A stretch of DNA of 36,879 nucleotides from Ilumatobacter sp. (GCF_030065885.1 NZ_JASJCS010000023.1:1-36879); one strand, 5' to 3'. Positions 8,025-17,325 are shown, numbered from the stretch's first letter. The notes: a model not told the origin generated them from the sequence alone. Made by a program: numbers and translations.

Positions 8025-9365
8025 CTACGTGCGCGCACGCGCGGCCGAGCCACCATCGCGGAGGCTTCGCCACATCAGCGAGAACGTGGCCGCGTAGACC
8101 AGCGCCGTCGCCGCCGCGATGCCGTGGAGACCGAGGAGCGGTGCGAGCACGGCATCGAGCGCGATGTTGGCGACGCACCCGGCGATCCCGAATCGCAGCA
8201 CGAGCTGCTGCTGGTCGAGCGCGTGCAGCGCACGAGCCGTGACCGCTCCGAGGACATAGGGGACGATCGTGAACGAGTACGTGACCTGCAGGAGCCCGAC
8301 CGAGCGCGCTGCGGACGCGTCGAGCTCGCTGCCAGCGAACAAGACCATCGCGAGCGGCAGGCTCACGAGCGCGATGCCGAGAGCGAGGCCGATCGCGATC
8401 TTGAAGGTCGGACGCAGCACCGAACGGACCGTTGCCGAGAAGCGATCGGATGCGACGTCGCCTGCGGCGTCAGCGAACCGGGGGAACGCAGGCGTCGCGA
8501 TCGCGGCGGCAACCAGACCCCCACCAGCGAGCGGGATGCGGGCCGCGAGCGCGAGACGACCCACCTCGCCCTCGTCGATCCAGCCGGCGAACCACAGGTC
8601 GACGACGGGGTTGATGCCGAAGACCAGCGCCGCCAACGCGGCCAGGAGGAACGGGCGCGACATCGCGCGGAACGTGCGGACGACGCCGCCCAGACTCGGA
8701 CGGGTCAGGCCGATCATGACGCGGACGGCGAGCAGCAGGACGAGTGCCTCCACGGCGACACCGAGGCCGTGAATTGTCGCGAGACCGACGGGCGCAACGT
8801 CGGTGCGCACCGCTGCGTAGCCGGCGACGAGGCTCGCCGACAGCAGCGGGAGGAGTGCGACGAGCGCGAATCGGTGCCTCGCGTGCAGCAGTGCCGACGA
8901 CGTTCCTCGGAGCAGGAGCGAGCCGATCGCCAGCACCGAGAGGCGTCGCAGCGTGTCGCTCGTGACGACCCGTGTGTCGGCGTCGTCGCTCATGAGATCC
9001 GCGAGCGCCGGTGCGGTCACCCACGCCGCGGCGGCGACGACCAGGCAGGCGATGGCTGCGATGACCAGGGCCTCGGACGCCAGCCGGCGGCTCGAACCGT
9101 CTCGGCTCCCGCTCTCGCCGGCCGCGCGGCTCATGGCCGGCACGAGCGCCGCGCTCACTGCGCTCACGAATGTCGACGTCACCAGGACGAGCACTGCGAG
9201 CGCGAGCGACCAACCGTCGAGGGAGGCACCGAGTCCGAGGCGTCGACCGATCACCACGTCGCGCAAGACGGCAGCGACACCAACGAGGCCCGAGGCGGAC
9301 GCGACCGTGAGTGAGGCCCGACCGAGCGCCGGCAGCGAGCCGACCGGAGAGTTGGCTTCTCGCAC
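8025..9365 (-). CDS. Polysaccharide flippase, MurJ/Wzx-like (MOP superfamily)
   Basis: The 446-residue integral membrane protein is hydrophobic throughout, with about 12-14 predicted helices. Its N-terminal LRDVVIGRRLGLGASLDGW region resembles MurJ-type members of the MOP exporter superfamily. It would flip undecaprenyl-linked repeat units across the membrane for the Wzy proteins in this locus. The GTG at 9365 is preferred because it leaves a normal basic N-terminus and an 85-bp divergent space from asnB. An upstream ATG in the same frame would run through that gene's start. No strong ribosome site is visible. A dedicated peptidoglycan MurJ is an alternative, but the glycan operon context favours an exopolysaccharide role. 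Confidence 0.8.
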   Translation of the reverse strand: MREANSPVGSLPALGRASLTVASASGLVGVAAVLRDVVIGRRLGLGASLDGWSLALAVLVLVTSTFVSAVSAALVPAMSRAAGESGSRDGSSRRLASEALVIAAIACLVVAAAAWVTAPALADLMSDDADTRVVTSDTLRRLSVLAIGSLLLRGTSSALLHARHRFALVALLPLLSASLVAGYAAVRTDVAPVGLATIHGLGVAVEALVLLLAVRVMIGLTRPSLGGVVRTFRAMSRPFLLAALAALVFGINPVVDLWFAGWIDEGEVGRLALAARIPLAGGGLVAAAIATPAFPRFADAAGDVASDRFSATVRSVLRPTFKIAIGLALGIALVSLPLAMVLFAGSELDASAARSVGLLQVTYSFTIVPYVLGAVTARALHALDQQQLVLRFGIAGCVANIALDAVLAPLLGLHGIAAATALVYAATFSLMWRSLRDGGSAARART

Positions 9366-9386
9366 CAACTCACAGTAGGCACCACG

Positions 9387-9400
9387 GCTCGAGCTCGAGC
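9387..9400. promoter_or_regulatory. 14-bp perfect palindrome between flippase and asnB genes
   Basis: GCTCGAGCTCGAGC reads the same on both strands and sits near the middle of the 85-bp region between two divergent genes. It could be an operator for both, but GC-rich palindromes of this length can occur by chance here. Confidence 0.2.
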
Positions 9401-9450
9401 GGATCCGTGGAGACGGATCGCGGGCCCCGTACGCTGCGCAACGATCCACA

Positions 9451-11382
9451 GTGTGCGGCATCAATGGCATCCTCACGCGCGGTCGGCGAGTCGGTCGCGA
9501 CGAACTCGAGCACCGCCTTTTCGCGATGAACCGACTGATCGCACACCGCGGCCCGGACGACGATCAGGCCTGGGTGCACGACGACGCCATCGTCGGTCTC
9601 GGTCATCGTCGCCTGGCCATCGTCGACCTGTCCGACTCGGGTCGGCAACCCATGCGCTCCCACGACAGGCGATGGACGATCGTCTACAACGGCGAGCTCT
9701 ACAACACCGACGACCTGCGGCGGCAGCTCGGCCCTCGAGCCGCGCCGTATCGGGGCCACTCCGACACCGAGGTGCTCGTCGAGTGCATCGCCGCGTGGGG
9801 CGTCGAGGACGCGGTACCGCGACTCAACGGCATGTTCGCGTTCGCCGTGTGGGACGGCGAGCGAAACGAGCTGTGGCTCGCCCGGGACCGTTTCGGCGAG
9901 AAGCCGCTCTACTACACGACATCGCCAGGTGAGCTGCTGTTCTCGTCCGAGTTGCGCCCGATCGTCGAGTCGCCCGGATTCGGTTCGGCCATCTCGACGG
10001 AGGCGGTGGCCGACCTCGTGGCCACCTACGCGATCGGTGCGCCACGCACGATCTACGACGATGTCGCGAAGCTCGAGCCCGGAACGCTCCTGCGGTTCCG
10101 GGCCGACGGCAACGCCCCGACCGAGCATCGGTACTGGCGCCCCGAACAGGTCGCGGCTGAGCAGCGCGCCGCGTACCACGATCCCGACGATGCGGCCGAC
10201 CAGCTCGATTCGCTCCTGCGATCGGTGGTCCGGAGCCGGCTCGTGTCCGACGTGCCGCTCGGTGCGTTTCTCTCGGGCGGCATCGACTCCTCGCTCGTCG
10301 TCGCGATGATGAGCGCAGCCGGCCCCACGCCGACGACGTTCACGGTGGGCTTTCCCGACGAGGGCTACGACGAATCGCCACACGCCCGGAAGATCGCCGA
10401 GCACCTCGCGACCGATCATCACGAACTGATGGTCAGCGGCTCGGAGGCCAGGGCCGTCGTGCCGCGGCTGTCGCGCATCTACGACGAACCCTTCGCCGAT
10501 TCGTCCCAGATCCCGACGTTCATCGTCAGCGAGTTCGCCGCCCGGCACGTCAAGGTCGCGCTGTCCGGTGACGGCGGCGACGAGCTGTTCGGCGGCTACG
10601 AGCGATATCGGTACTTCGAGCGCCTCCAGCGGATGCAGCGAATGCACCCGTCGGTCCGTCGCGGGTTGGCGGCGCTCTCCGGCGCGCTGCCCGACCGGGC
10701 GATCGACCGGCTCGGCGCAACTCGGCTCGGCAGGATGCTGCCGCAGCCACTCAGGCGCCGACCCGGGCATCGACTCAACCGGCTTTCACGACTGCTCGCC
10801 GCATCGGACGCATGGAACCGCTACGAGGCGCTGGTCACCGTCGACCTCGATCCCGCTCACGTCGTCCTGGGTGCACAGCGCGTGCCGTCACGTCGCCGCG
10901 CATCGCTCGCCGGCCTCGACGCGACGCAGACCGGGATGCTGCACGACACGCTCCACTACCTCCCGAGCGACATCCTCACGAAGGTCGACCGGGCCTCGAT
11001 GGCCGTCAGCCTCGAGACACGCGTCCCGCTCCTCGATCCCGACCTGTTCGAGTTCGCATGGCAGCTCGATCCGAGCCTGCGGGTGCGAGACGGTGTCGGC
11101 AAGTGGCTCCTCACCGAGGTCCTGTGCCGACACGTCCCACGCACGCTCGTCGAACGGCCCAAGCAGGGCTTCGGCGTGCCGATGGGCAGCTGGCTGCGGG
11201 GCCCACTGCGGGCCTGGGGCGACGAGCTGCTCGATGCCTCGGTCCTGCGCGCGGACGGGTACTTCGATGCCGTCGAGGTTCGTCGACGGTGGGACGCCCA
11301 TCAGTCGGGCACGGTCGACCTCCAGGCCCAGATCTGGCCGATCCTGATGTTCCAGTCGTGGCTCCACGACGGTCGATCCTGA
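9451..11382 (+). CDS. asnB: Glutamine-dependent asparagine synthetase-type amidotransferase
   Basis: This 643-residue protein has the complete two-domain AsnB layout. Class II glutaminase starts with the nucleophile Cys2 (MCGINGIL), exposed after Met removal, and includes HRGPDDD and the LAIVDLS strand. The ATP-pyrophosphatase synthetase domain has SGGIDSS at 275-281 and the SGDGGDELFGGYERY loop. The family activates a carboxylate with ATP and amidates it with glutamine-derived ammonia. The start is GTG at 9451, fixed by Cys2; the ribosome site is poor. It is followed after one base by a glycosyltransferase gene. Homologues in polysaccharide clusters (for example WbpS) are thought to amidate sugar uronic acids, which would fit the 6-dehydrogenase here. 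Plain asparagine synthesis is the alternative. Confidence 0.9.
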   Translation: MCGINGILTRGRRVGRDELEHRLFAMNRLIAHRGPDDDQAWVHDDAIVGLGHRRLAIVDLSDSGRQPMRSHDRRWTIVYNGELYNTDDLRRQLGPRAAPYRGHSDTEVLVECIAAWGVEDAVPRLNGMFAFAVWDGERNELWLARDRFGEKPLYYTTSPGELLFSSELRPIVESPGFGSAISTEAVADLVATYAIGAPRTIYDDVAKLEPGTLLRFRADGNAPTEHRYWRPEQVAAEQRAAYHDPDDAADQLDSLLRSVVRSRLVSDVPLGAFLSGGIDSSLVVAMMSAAGPTPTTFTVGFPDEGYDESPHARKIAEHLATDHHELMVSGSEARAVVPRLSRIYDEPFADSSQIPTFIVSEFAARHVKVALSGDGGDELFGGYERYRYFERLQRMQRMHPSVRRGLAALSGALPDRAIDRLGATRLGRMLPQPLRRRPGHRLNRLSRLLAASDAWNRYEALVTVDLDPAHVVLGAQRVPSRRRASLAGLDATQTGMLHDTLHYLPSDILTKVDRASMAVSLETRVPLLDPDLFEFAWQLDPSLRVRDGVGKWLLTEVLCRHVPRTLVERPKQGFGVPMGSWLRGPLRAWGDELLDASVLRADGYFDAVEVRRRWDAHQSGTVDLQAQIWPILMFQSWLHDGRS

Positions 11383-11383
11383 C

Positions 11384-12508
11384 GTGCGCACCATGGCCCA
11401 CGTCGTCCACATCATCCCGGTCCTCGCACCCGGCGGTGCCGAGAACCAACTGGTCACCCTCGCCTGCGGCCAGCGGGCCGCCGGCCATCGCGTCGAGGTC
11501 CTCGCGCTGACCAGCGACCCCCGCTCGTCGAACGAGCTCGAGGCGGGCGACTGCCGCGTGATCAGCGCGCGGGGCGGAGTTCGCCGATTCCTCACTGCGT
11601 ACTGGCGGAGCCGGCGGGCCGACATCGCCCACGCCTGGATGTACCACGGGTTCCTGCTCGCCCTCCCGCTCCGACCGTTCGGTCGGGCCAAGCACGTCTG
11701 GTCCATCCGTCGCACGAACCCGCGGTCGTCGGGACTGTCGCTGGCCACCCGTTCGGTCATCGCGACGGTGCGCACCCTCGCTCGATACGGCGCCCACGCA
11801 TTGATCTACTGCTCCGGGGCGGCCCGGCGCGAGCACAGCCGTGCGGGGTTCGCGCATCCGATCGAGGTCGTCGTGCACAACGCGGTCCCCGACGGCTTGT
11901 TCGCAGTGCCGGGTCAGGTCGCCGGCGGTGCTGACGAGTCGCGCGACAACGTGGCGGTGTTCGGGTGTCTCACCCGCTGGAACCCCGACAAGGGCGTCGA
12001 CGTCGTGGTCGAAGCGTGGCGCCGATTCCTCGACGCGGGCGGCCGCGGCGAGCTCGTGCTCGCCGGGCCCGGCATGACTGCGGCCAACCACGAGCTCCAG
12101 GCCTTGATCGACGACCTCGCGGCCGACACACGACCTCGCCTGACGGGCGCGACCGACGACGTGGCCGCGTTCTACGCCGCCATCGACATCTACGTGTCGC
12201 CATCACGGACCGAGGGATTCCCCAACGTCGTCGCCGAGGCCATGGCGGCCGGGCGCGCGGTCATCGCGACCGACGTCGGAGGAACCCGCGAAGTCGTCGG
12301 CGAGGCCGGAACGCTCGTCCGCTCGGAGGACCCCGAAGCCCTGGCTGCGGCGATGGTGCGAGTCGCCGGCGACGCGACGCTGCGGACGACGCTGGCCGCC
12401 GAGGGATCCGCCCGGTGCCGACGTCTGTTCCGCACGACCACGATGGTCGAGCGAACCGACACCGTCTACGAGCTCGTCGGCGTCACCCCGTCCGCGCCGA
12501 CGAGGTAG
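11384..12508 (+). CDS. Glycosyltransferase, GT4/GT-B fold
   Basis: The 374-residue protein has the N-terminal acceptor domain with PGGAENQLV (16-24) and a C-terminal donor domain with the EGFPNVVAEAMAAG signature containing both conserved glutamates. It resembles the glycosyltransferase at 5995-7122 in overall plan, including the GGAE loop, so they may be related transferases acting on successive sugars. It starts one base after the asnB stop (GTG at 11384; an ATG at 11393 is equally possible), so both genes are probably one transcript. Its 3' end overlaps the convergent reductase gene by 43 bp. Donor sugar unknown. Confidence 0.87.
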   Translation: MRTMAHVVHIIPVLAPGGAENQLVTLACGQRAAGHRVEVLALTSDPRSSNELEAGDCRVISARGGVRRFLTAYWRSRRADIAHAWMYHGFLLALPLRPFGRAKHVWSIRRTNPRSSGLSLATRSVIATVRTLARYGAHALIYCSGAARREHSRAGFAHPIEVVVHNAVPDGLFAVPGQVAGGADESRDNVAVFGCLTRWNPDKGVDVVVEAWRRFLDAGGRGELVLAGPGMTAANHELQALIDDLAADTRPRLTGATDDVAAFYAAIDIYVSPSRTEGFPNVVAEAMAAGRAVIATDVGGTREVVGEAGTLVRSEDPEALAAAMVRVAGDATLRTTLAAEGSARCRRLFRTTTMVERTDTVYELVGVTPSAPTR

Positions 12509-13317
12509 CGAGCGGCCTCCGTCGTCGACATCGGGGTGATCGGAGCGTCCATCTCGACGACACGGTGCAGCGAGAAGCGACCGATCCAGGCGAGTTGGGC
12601 CACTCTCGATCGCGCCAGCGACCTGCTGAGGCGATCGGGAAGGGGCACCGTGACGCAGCGTGGAGGTCCCACGCCCGAGCTCCGCGCCAACGCCGCCAGC
12701 AGCTCGCGCAGGATCGTCCTTCCGCCGCCGACCGCCACGACCGGCTCCGACTCGGCGGTGAGCAGCGAGCACAGCGCGCCGACTGCGTCAGCGAGCGCGA
12801 CGAAGCCCACCGAGTGGCGCCCGCCGTGCGGGAGCGGCACGAGGCGCCGGCGTGCGAGCGAGAGCATCCGGGCGGTCTGCGCCTTACCCGGGCCATGTGT
12901 CGGTGCGAGCCGCACCGACACGGCGTCGACGCCCGATGCCGCTGCGTCGACCACCAGCTGTTCGCGCCGCACCTTGAGCTCGCCGTACGCCGTGATCGGG
13001 TCGACGGGTGTCCGGCCATCAATCACCTCGGCGAGGCCGCAGACGTCGGAGCTCCCGACGACGACCGCGCGCGCACCTCGCCGCCGGGCGACATCGAGGA
13101 GGCGCTCGACGTCGTCGAGTTCGGAGCGCACGCGGTCGTCGGCGCCCTCGGCCGGCAGGCTGCTCCAACCCGATGCGACGACGATGCCGGCGCCGACGGG
13201 CACGATGCCCGGGTCGAACTGGCGCTGCGCGACATGCGTGGCCGTCGGCAGTGCAGCAGCGATCGCACGCCCCAGCCAGCCGCTGCCGACCACGAGCAGC
13301 GGTCGTCCCTCGCTCAC
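12466..13317 (-). CDS. NAD(P)-dependent SDR family reductase/epimerase for nucleotide sugars
   Basis: The 283-residue product has a compact Rossmann entry, GSGWLG (11-16), and the SDR catalytic set with serines at 88-89 and Tyr110-xxx-Lys114. It is shorter than typical epimerases, as are many 4-ketoreductases. It is the last gene of the polymerase / initiating transferase / glycosyltransferase operon, overlapping the upstream gene by 4 bases (GTGA). A plausible role is reducing the UDP-4-keto-6-deoxy-HexNAc made by the dehydratase at 2816-4633 to QuiNAc or FucNAc, as WbpV or WbpK do with WbpM and WbpL. This is inferred from neighbours. It ends 43 bp inside the convergent glycosyltransferase gene. 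Confidence 0.75.
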   Translation of the reverse strand: MSEGRPLLVVGSGWLGRAIAAALPTATHVAQRQFDPGIVPVGAGIVVASGWSSLPAEGADDRVRSELDDVERLLDVARRRGARAVVVGSSDVCGLAEVIDGRTPVDPITAYGELKVRREQLVVDAAASGVDAVSVRLAPTHGPGKAQTARMLSLARRRLVPLPHGGRHSVGFVALADAVGALCSLLTAESEPVVAVGGGRTILRELLAALARSSGVGPPRCVTVPLPDRLSRSLARSRVAQLAWIGRFSLHRVVEMDAPITPMSTTEAARYLVGADGVTPTSS

Positions 13318-14480
13318 GCGACTCCTCGAGAGCCTGCGTACAGCTCGACGAATCGTTCGACGACGCCGGACACCGAGAAGCGTTCGAGGGCCAGTCGACG
13401 ACTCGCGACGCCGTAGCGTCGACGACGCTGCGGGTCACCCGCCAGACGCTCGATGGCCGCAGCCAACGACTCGACGTCGCGAACCGGCACCAGTTCGCCG
13501 TTGACGTCCGGATGGACCACGGGTCGGCAGCCGGCGATGTCGGTCGCAACCAGTGGCAGCCCGGAGGCCGCCGCCTCGATCAGCACCTTGGGTAGGCCCT
13601 CGTGATGGCTCGGGAGCACGAACACATCCGACGAGCCGAGCAGGGACGGCATGTCGTCGACGTCGCCGAGGTAGCGGACGCCGGTGCGTTCGCAGAGCGC
13701 ATCCAGCTCGTCGCGGCGCAGCGCGGTCGGGTTGCCCTCAGGATCCAGCGAGCCGGCGAGCACCGCCTCGACCCGGCCGTCGGCGAGCCGAGCGACGGCC
13801 TCGCAGTATTCGACCACGCCCTTGTCGCGGAGGATCCGACCGGCCATGGTGATCGTGACGGGTGTGTCGGACCGATCGTCTCCATCGACCGGGGCGAACT
13901 CGTCGCAGTCGACGCCCGACCCCTCGATCAACTCGATCCGGTCGTGCCGGGCGATGCGCTCCTCGACGAGGAGCCGACGGGCATCGTCGTTCTGGACGAC
14001 GACGGTGACCCGAGCGGACCGGAACAGCAGCCGATAGCAGAGCCGTACGACTCGTCGCGCCGCGCCGCCTGCGCCACCTTCCATCACGAAGCCGAAACCC
14101 GATATGGCGTTGATGATGCGGGTGCGGCGGCGAAGCAGGCGGGTGACCAACGTGCCGATCAGGACCGGCTTGATCGTCACGTTGTGAACCACGTCAGGCC
14201 GGAACCCGCGGATCGCGCGGGCGATCTCGAGCACCGATCGGGCCTGCTCGACCGGGCTGCGGCCGGCCCGCGACATGCGCAGCGGGTACACCGTCACCCC
14301 TTCGGCCTCGATCTCGTGGAGGCGGCCCGTGTCGGCCGTTGCGACGGCGACCTCGGCACCCTCGGACCGTGCGGCTCGCAGCAGCGGAAGCCGATGCGAG
14401 ATGAAGAACCAGTCGACGTTGACGACGAACAGCAGTCGCACGCCCGCCAGCCGCCCAGCGGCGCCGTCCACAGCCGACAT
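13314..14480 (-). CDS. Glycosyltransferase, GT4/GT-B fold (PglA/WbpH-like)
   Basis: The 388-residue protein begins with the acceptor domain VVNVDWFFISHRLPL, a signature of the group that adds the second sugar to undecaprenyl-PP-linked HexNAc. It continues with DVVHNVTIKPVLIG and ISGFGFVME, and has the donor-binding LPSHHEGLPKVLIEAAASGLP motif. The position beside the initiating transferase agrees with a second-sugar enzyme, though this is inference. The ATG at 14480 is chosen just upstream of the first strand; an in-frame GTG lies two codons upstream. The gene lies 2 bp from the initiating transferase and overlaps the reductase by GTGA, so the three are translationally coupled. Confidence 0.87.
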   Translation of the reverse strand: MSAVDGAAGRLAGVRLLFVVNVDWFFISHRLPLLRAARSEGAEVAVATADTGRLHEIEAEGVTVYPLRMSRAGRSPVEQARSVLEIARAIRGFRPDVVHNVTIKPVLIGTLVTRLLRRRTRIINAISGFGFVMEGGAGGAARRVVRLCYRLLFRSARVTVVVQNDDARRLLVEERIARHDRIELIEGSGVDCDEFAPVDGDDRSDTPVTITMAGRILRDKGVVEYCEAVARLADGRVEAVLAGSLDPEGNPTALRRDELDALCERTGVRYLGDVDDMPSLLGSSDVFVLPSHHEGLPKVLIEAAASGLPLVATDIAGCRPVVHPDVNGELVPVRDVESLAAAIERLAGDPQRRRRYGVASRRLALERFSVSGVVERFVELYAGSRGVA

Positions 14481-14482
14481 CG

Positions 14483-15460
14483 TCACACCGACGCCCGCCG
14501 CCGGGAGAGCGCACCCGGAAGGGTGACGAAGGACGCCGCCATGCCCACGCACAGAGCGAGGCCGAGCAGGCGGACCGGGCGATCGGCGTCCACCAGAGCA
14601 ACGGACGCCAACCCCGAGACCGCGATCACACCGAGCACGATCCCGGAGATGGCCGCGTGCGACCAACCGAGCTGATGGAGCCGCTGATAGGCGTGCTCGC
14701 GATGCGCCTCGAGAACCGGTGCGCCGCGGCGCCAGCGGCGAACCAGCGTGACCGCGGCGTCGGCGAGGTAGAGCGCGAACGGACCGAGCACGGACTCGAC
14801 CGGAACACCGCGCGCCACCGCGACGATCGCGGTCGCAGCCAGCCAGAAGCCCGCGAAGTAGGAACCCACGTCGCCGAGGAAGATCGAGCCGCGAAGGTTG
14901 AACACAGCGAAGCCGAGCGCGGCGCCGGCGAGGGCCGCCCCTGCAGCGACGACGACCCCGATCGAGAAGTGATCGGCGAGCGCCAACAACGTGACGCCGG
15001 CGCCCGTGGCCTGAGCGGCAGAGATGCCGTTGATGCCGTCCATGAAGTTGAACACGTTGACGTACCCGGCGCACCACACGATCCCGGCGACACCGAGAAC
15101 GGCCAGCCATTCACTCGACAGGTCCGAACCGGACAACAGCCACACCATCGTGCTGATCGGTACGACGAATTGGGCGACCAGGCGAGGCGTGGTTCCCAGC
15201 GATACCCGGTCGTCGATCAAGCCGACCACTCCCATGACGAGCGCACCGACCGAGATCGCCAGCGACGGCGTCGTCCGATCGCTGACGGCGAGCGCGACCA
15301 ATGCGGCGATCGCCACGGCCGCTCCGCCGCCGCGCGGGACCGGCGTCGAGTGCGACGAACGCAGGTTGGGATGGTCGATCAGCTCGATCCGCACGAGCCA
15401 CCACCGGGTCACCGGCGTGAGGAGCAGCGCGAGGCCCAATCCGGTGACGAAGGCCACCAC
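14483..15460 (-). CDS. Undecaprenyl-phosphate HexNAc-1-phosphate transferase (WecA/WbpL/TagO family)
   Basis: The 325-residue polytopic membrane enzyme has the family motifs in order: DHPN and HSTPVPRGGG near residues 29-46, the Asp pair DD (83-84), NFMDGING (138-145), FLGDVGS (194-200) and the basic HREHAYQRL loop (253-261). It transfers a HexNAc-1-phosphate from the UDP-sugar to undecaprenyl phosphate on the cytoplasmic face, starting repeat-unit assembly. MraY itself is ruled out by the HREH loop and the locus. With a WbpM-type dehydratase and an SDR nearby, the starting sugar may be QuiNAc or FucNAc, as for WbpL, rather than GlcNAc. The GTG start is one base after the stop of the polymerase gene upstream. 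Confidence 0.9.
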   Translation of the reverse strand: MVAFVTGLGLALLLTPVTRWWLVRIELIDHPNLRSSHSTPVPRGGGAAVAIAALVALAVSDRTTPSLAISVGALVMGVVGLIDDRVSLGTTPRLVAQFVVPISTMVWLLSGSDLSSEWLAVLGVAGIVWCAGYVNVFNFMDGINGISAAQATGAGVTLLALADHFSIGVVVAAGAALAGAALGFAVFNLRGSIFLGDVGSYFAGFWLAATAIVAVARGVPVESVLGPFALYLADAAVTLVRRWRRGAPVLEAHREHAYQRLHQLGWSHAAISGIVLGVIAVSGLASVALVDADRPVRLLGLALCVGMAASFVTLPGALSRRRASV

Positions 15461-15461
15461 G

Positions 15462-17258
15462 TCAGGACCCCTCGGGAGGCTCGTCGCTGGGGTTGAGCAG
15501 CTCGTCCGCGGTCAGCTCGCACTCGGGCTGACCGAGCGCACACAGCTGCTCGAGCGCCGCGGTGAGGCGGTCCTCGTCGCCCAGGCGAACCGCCAGCACC
15601 GCGTCGGCCCTCGACGTCTGGACGTTGTTGGGTTGCAGCTCCAGCGCCCGCTCGATCGACACCGCTGCTTCGTCGAGCTGTCCGGCATCGATCTGCCGGC
15701 GGGCGAGCAGCGACCACCAGAACGGCCGGTCGGGTTCGTCCTCGGTCACTCGCTGCCGCCATTCGAGCTCGTCGGTTCGGGGGGTGGCCAGTCTCGCGTC
15801 GCGGGCGTGGATCTGCGCGACGAGGTCGTCGACGATCGGGTCGCGGAGGTACAGGAGAGCCGCCACCTCGGCACGGTCACTGTTCCGGTCGTCAGCCGCG
15901 AGCTTGAGGAGCACGTCGGCGGTGAAGAGCGTGAGACCGAGGACGACGCCGACCGCGGTGAGCACCCCGACGGCGCCGCGTCGCAGGTGGAGGTCGATCC
16001 GGTCGTCGCCAGGGGCGGCCGCCCCGAACATGAGCATCGCCAGCGGCAGCGTGTAGACCGAGACCGGCTGCAGCATCCAGTGCAGCACGATCGGGACGAG
16101 CGCCCAGGCGAGCGGCCCGGAGACCCGAGGGAGCCACGCCGACACCCACGCGAGAAACAGCACCGCCCCGACCAGGCCCACCGCAACCAACACCCCGATG
16201 ACGACGTTGTGGGCGTCGAACCACGGTGACGACGCCTCATTCGCGGCGTGCTCCCGCACGAAGTCGACTGAGAACCGGTGTTGGACGGCAGGCCGGAACA
16301 TGCCGAATCCGTACCCTCGGATCGGCCGATCGCCCAGCGCCTCCAGCCCGTAGCCCCATGCCGTCAGCCGGCCGCCGCCCGCACCTTCTGCGAGTCGATC
16401 GGCGGCGTTGCGCCCGGCTCCGACGGCACGGTCGAGCAGCACCCCCGCCGCGATCGACCCGAGGCCGAGGACGGAGGCGGCGAGTCGATCCCGGGAACGA
16501 TGCACGAGCAACACACCGACGAGGGCGACACCGGCGGCGGCCAGCGCGACCCGCGACCCCGACAGGCTCACGCCGACGCCCAGAACGACCACGGGGACGG
16601 TCTGCACTCGCCAACTGCGTGGCGACCATCGAACGGTCGCTGCGATGAGCGCCGACGCGCACACGGCTCCGAAGTAGACGGGATTGGTCAGGAACGCGCT
16701 CGGGCGGCCGCTGTCGAGCGCGAGCGGCCCGGTCCGCACATCGGCGAGCACCTGGACGGCGCCGACCAGGCCGACGACCGAGGCACCCCACACGTACACC
16801 TCCACCAGCGCGATCCGCCCACGATCGGACAGCTGTCGGCCCACGGCCCACAGCGCGCTCGAGGCGACGATCGTCCACGCACTGAGGTCCCGGCCGGCGC
16901 TGCCGAGCACCGCGGACCGCATTGAGCCGCTCGAGAGCGCGACGATCACGGTCCAGACGAGCGACGCTGCGAGGAGGCCCGCGGCCAGATCGCGACGCCG
17001 ACAACGCGCGACCAGGAGTGCGAGACCGATCGGGGCCGCCATCAGCAGCAGGGCGGCCCGCAACGTCCAGCCGCCGAACATCAGCGGGGGAGCGAACAGC
17101 ACCAGCAAGAGGAGGCAGATGACCAGCGCGGTGAGGTCCCAGCTGCTCAGACCGTGGCGCGCCGCGAACGAGGTGGGCGCGACCTTCTCGCGGTCCGGCT
17201 CGGCGACCGCGACCTCGGACATGGCAGCGACCGTACCGTCCGTCGACGGGCCCGTCAT
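15462..17258 (-). CDS. O-antigen polymerase/ligase-like membrane protein with C-terminal helical repeats (copy B)
   Basis: The protein has about 10-12 membrane helices. A large external loop carries the Wzy/WaaL-type signature: LTNPVYFG, the GSRVA segment, and the GYGFGMF...FDAHNVVIG stretch with the usual His. A soluble C-terminal tail of about 130 residues contains a TPR-like helix pair (QLDEAAVSIERALELQPNN). It would polymerise flipped repeat units or ligate chains at the outer face of the membrane. It closely parallels the next gene upstream. The start is uncertain: ATG at 17258 has a GCGAGG site, ATG at 17222 is possible, and a GTG at 17336 would overlap the upstream gene. It is followed by the initiating transferase after one base. 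Confidence 0.82.
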   Translation of the reverse strand: MTGPSTDGTVAAMSEVAVAEPDREKVAPTSFAARHGLSSWDLTALVICLLLLVLFAPPLMFGGWTLRAALLLMAAPIGLALLVARCRRRDLAAGLLAASLVWTVIVALSSGSMRSAVLGSAGRDLSAWTIVASSALWAVGRQLSDRGRIALVEVYVWGASVVGLVGAVQVLADVRTGPLALDSGRPSAFLTNPVYFGAVCASALIAATVRWSPRSWRVQTVPVVVLGVGVSLSGSRVALAAAGVALVGVLLVHRSRDRLAASVLGLGSIAAGVLLDRAVGAGRNAADRLAEGAGGGRLTAWGYGLEALGDRPIRGYGFGMFRPAVQHRFSVDFVREHAANEASSPWFDAHNVVIGVLVAVGLVGAVLFLAWVSAWLPRVSGPLAWALVPIVLHWMLQPVSVYTLPLAMLMFGAAAPGDDRIDLHLRRGAVGVLTAVGVVLGLTLFTADVLLKLAADDRNSDRAEVAALLYLRDPIVDDLVAQIHARDARLATPRTDELEWRQRVTEDEPDRPFWWSLLARRQIDAGQLDEAAVSIERALELQPNNVQTSRADAVLAVRLGDEDRLTAALEQLCALGQPECELTADELLNPSDEPPEGS

Positions 17259-17325
17259 GGAGTCGGCCTCGCCCGGGCCACGGGCCCGAAACGTGCCCGA
17301 CCGCGCGGGTCTCGGCTGGGAGAGG

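Noticed and set aside
7299..9314. Long plus-strand open frame antisense to the methyltransferase and flippase genes
   Set aside because: Arg/Asp/Glu-rich shadow typical of high-GC DNA, no domain, and the minus-strand genes are clearly real.
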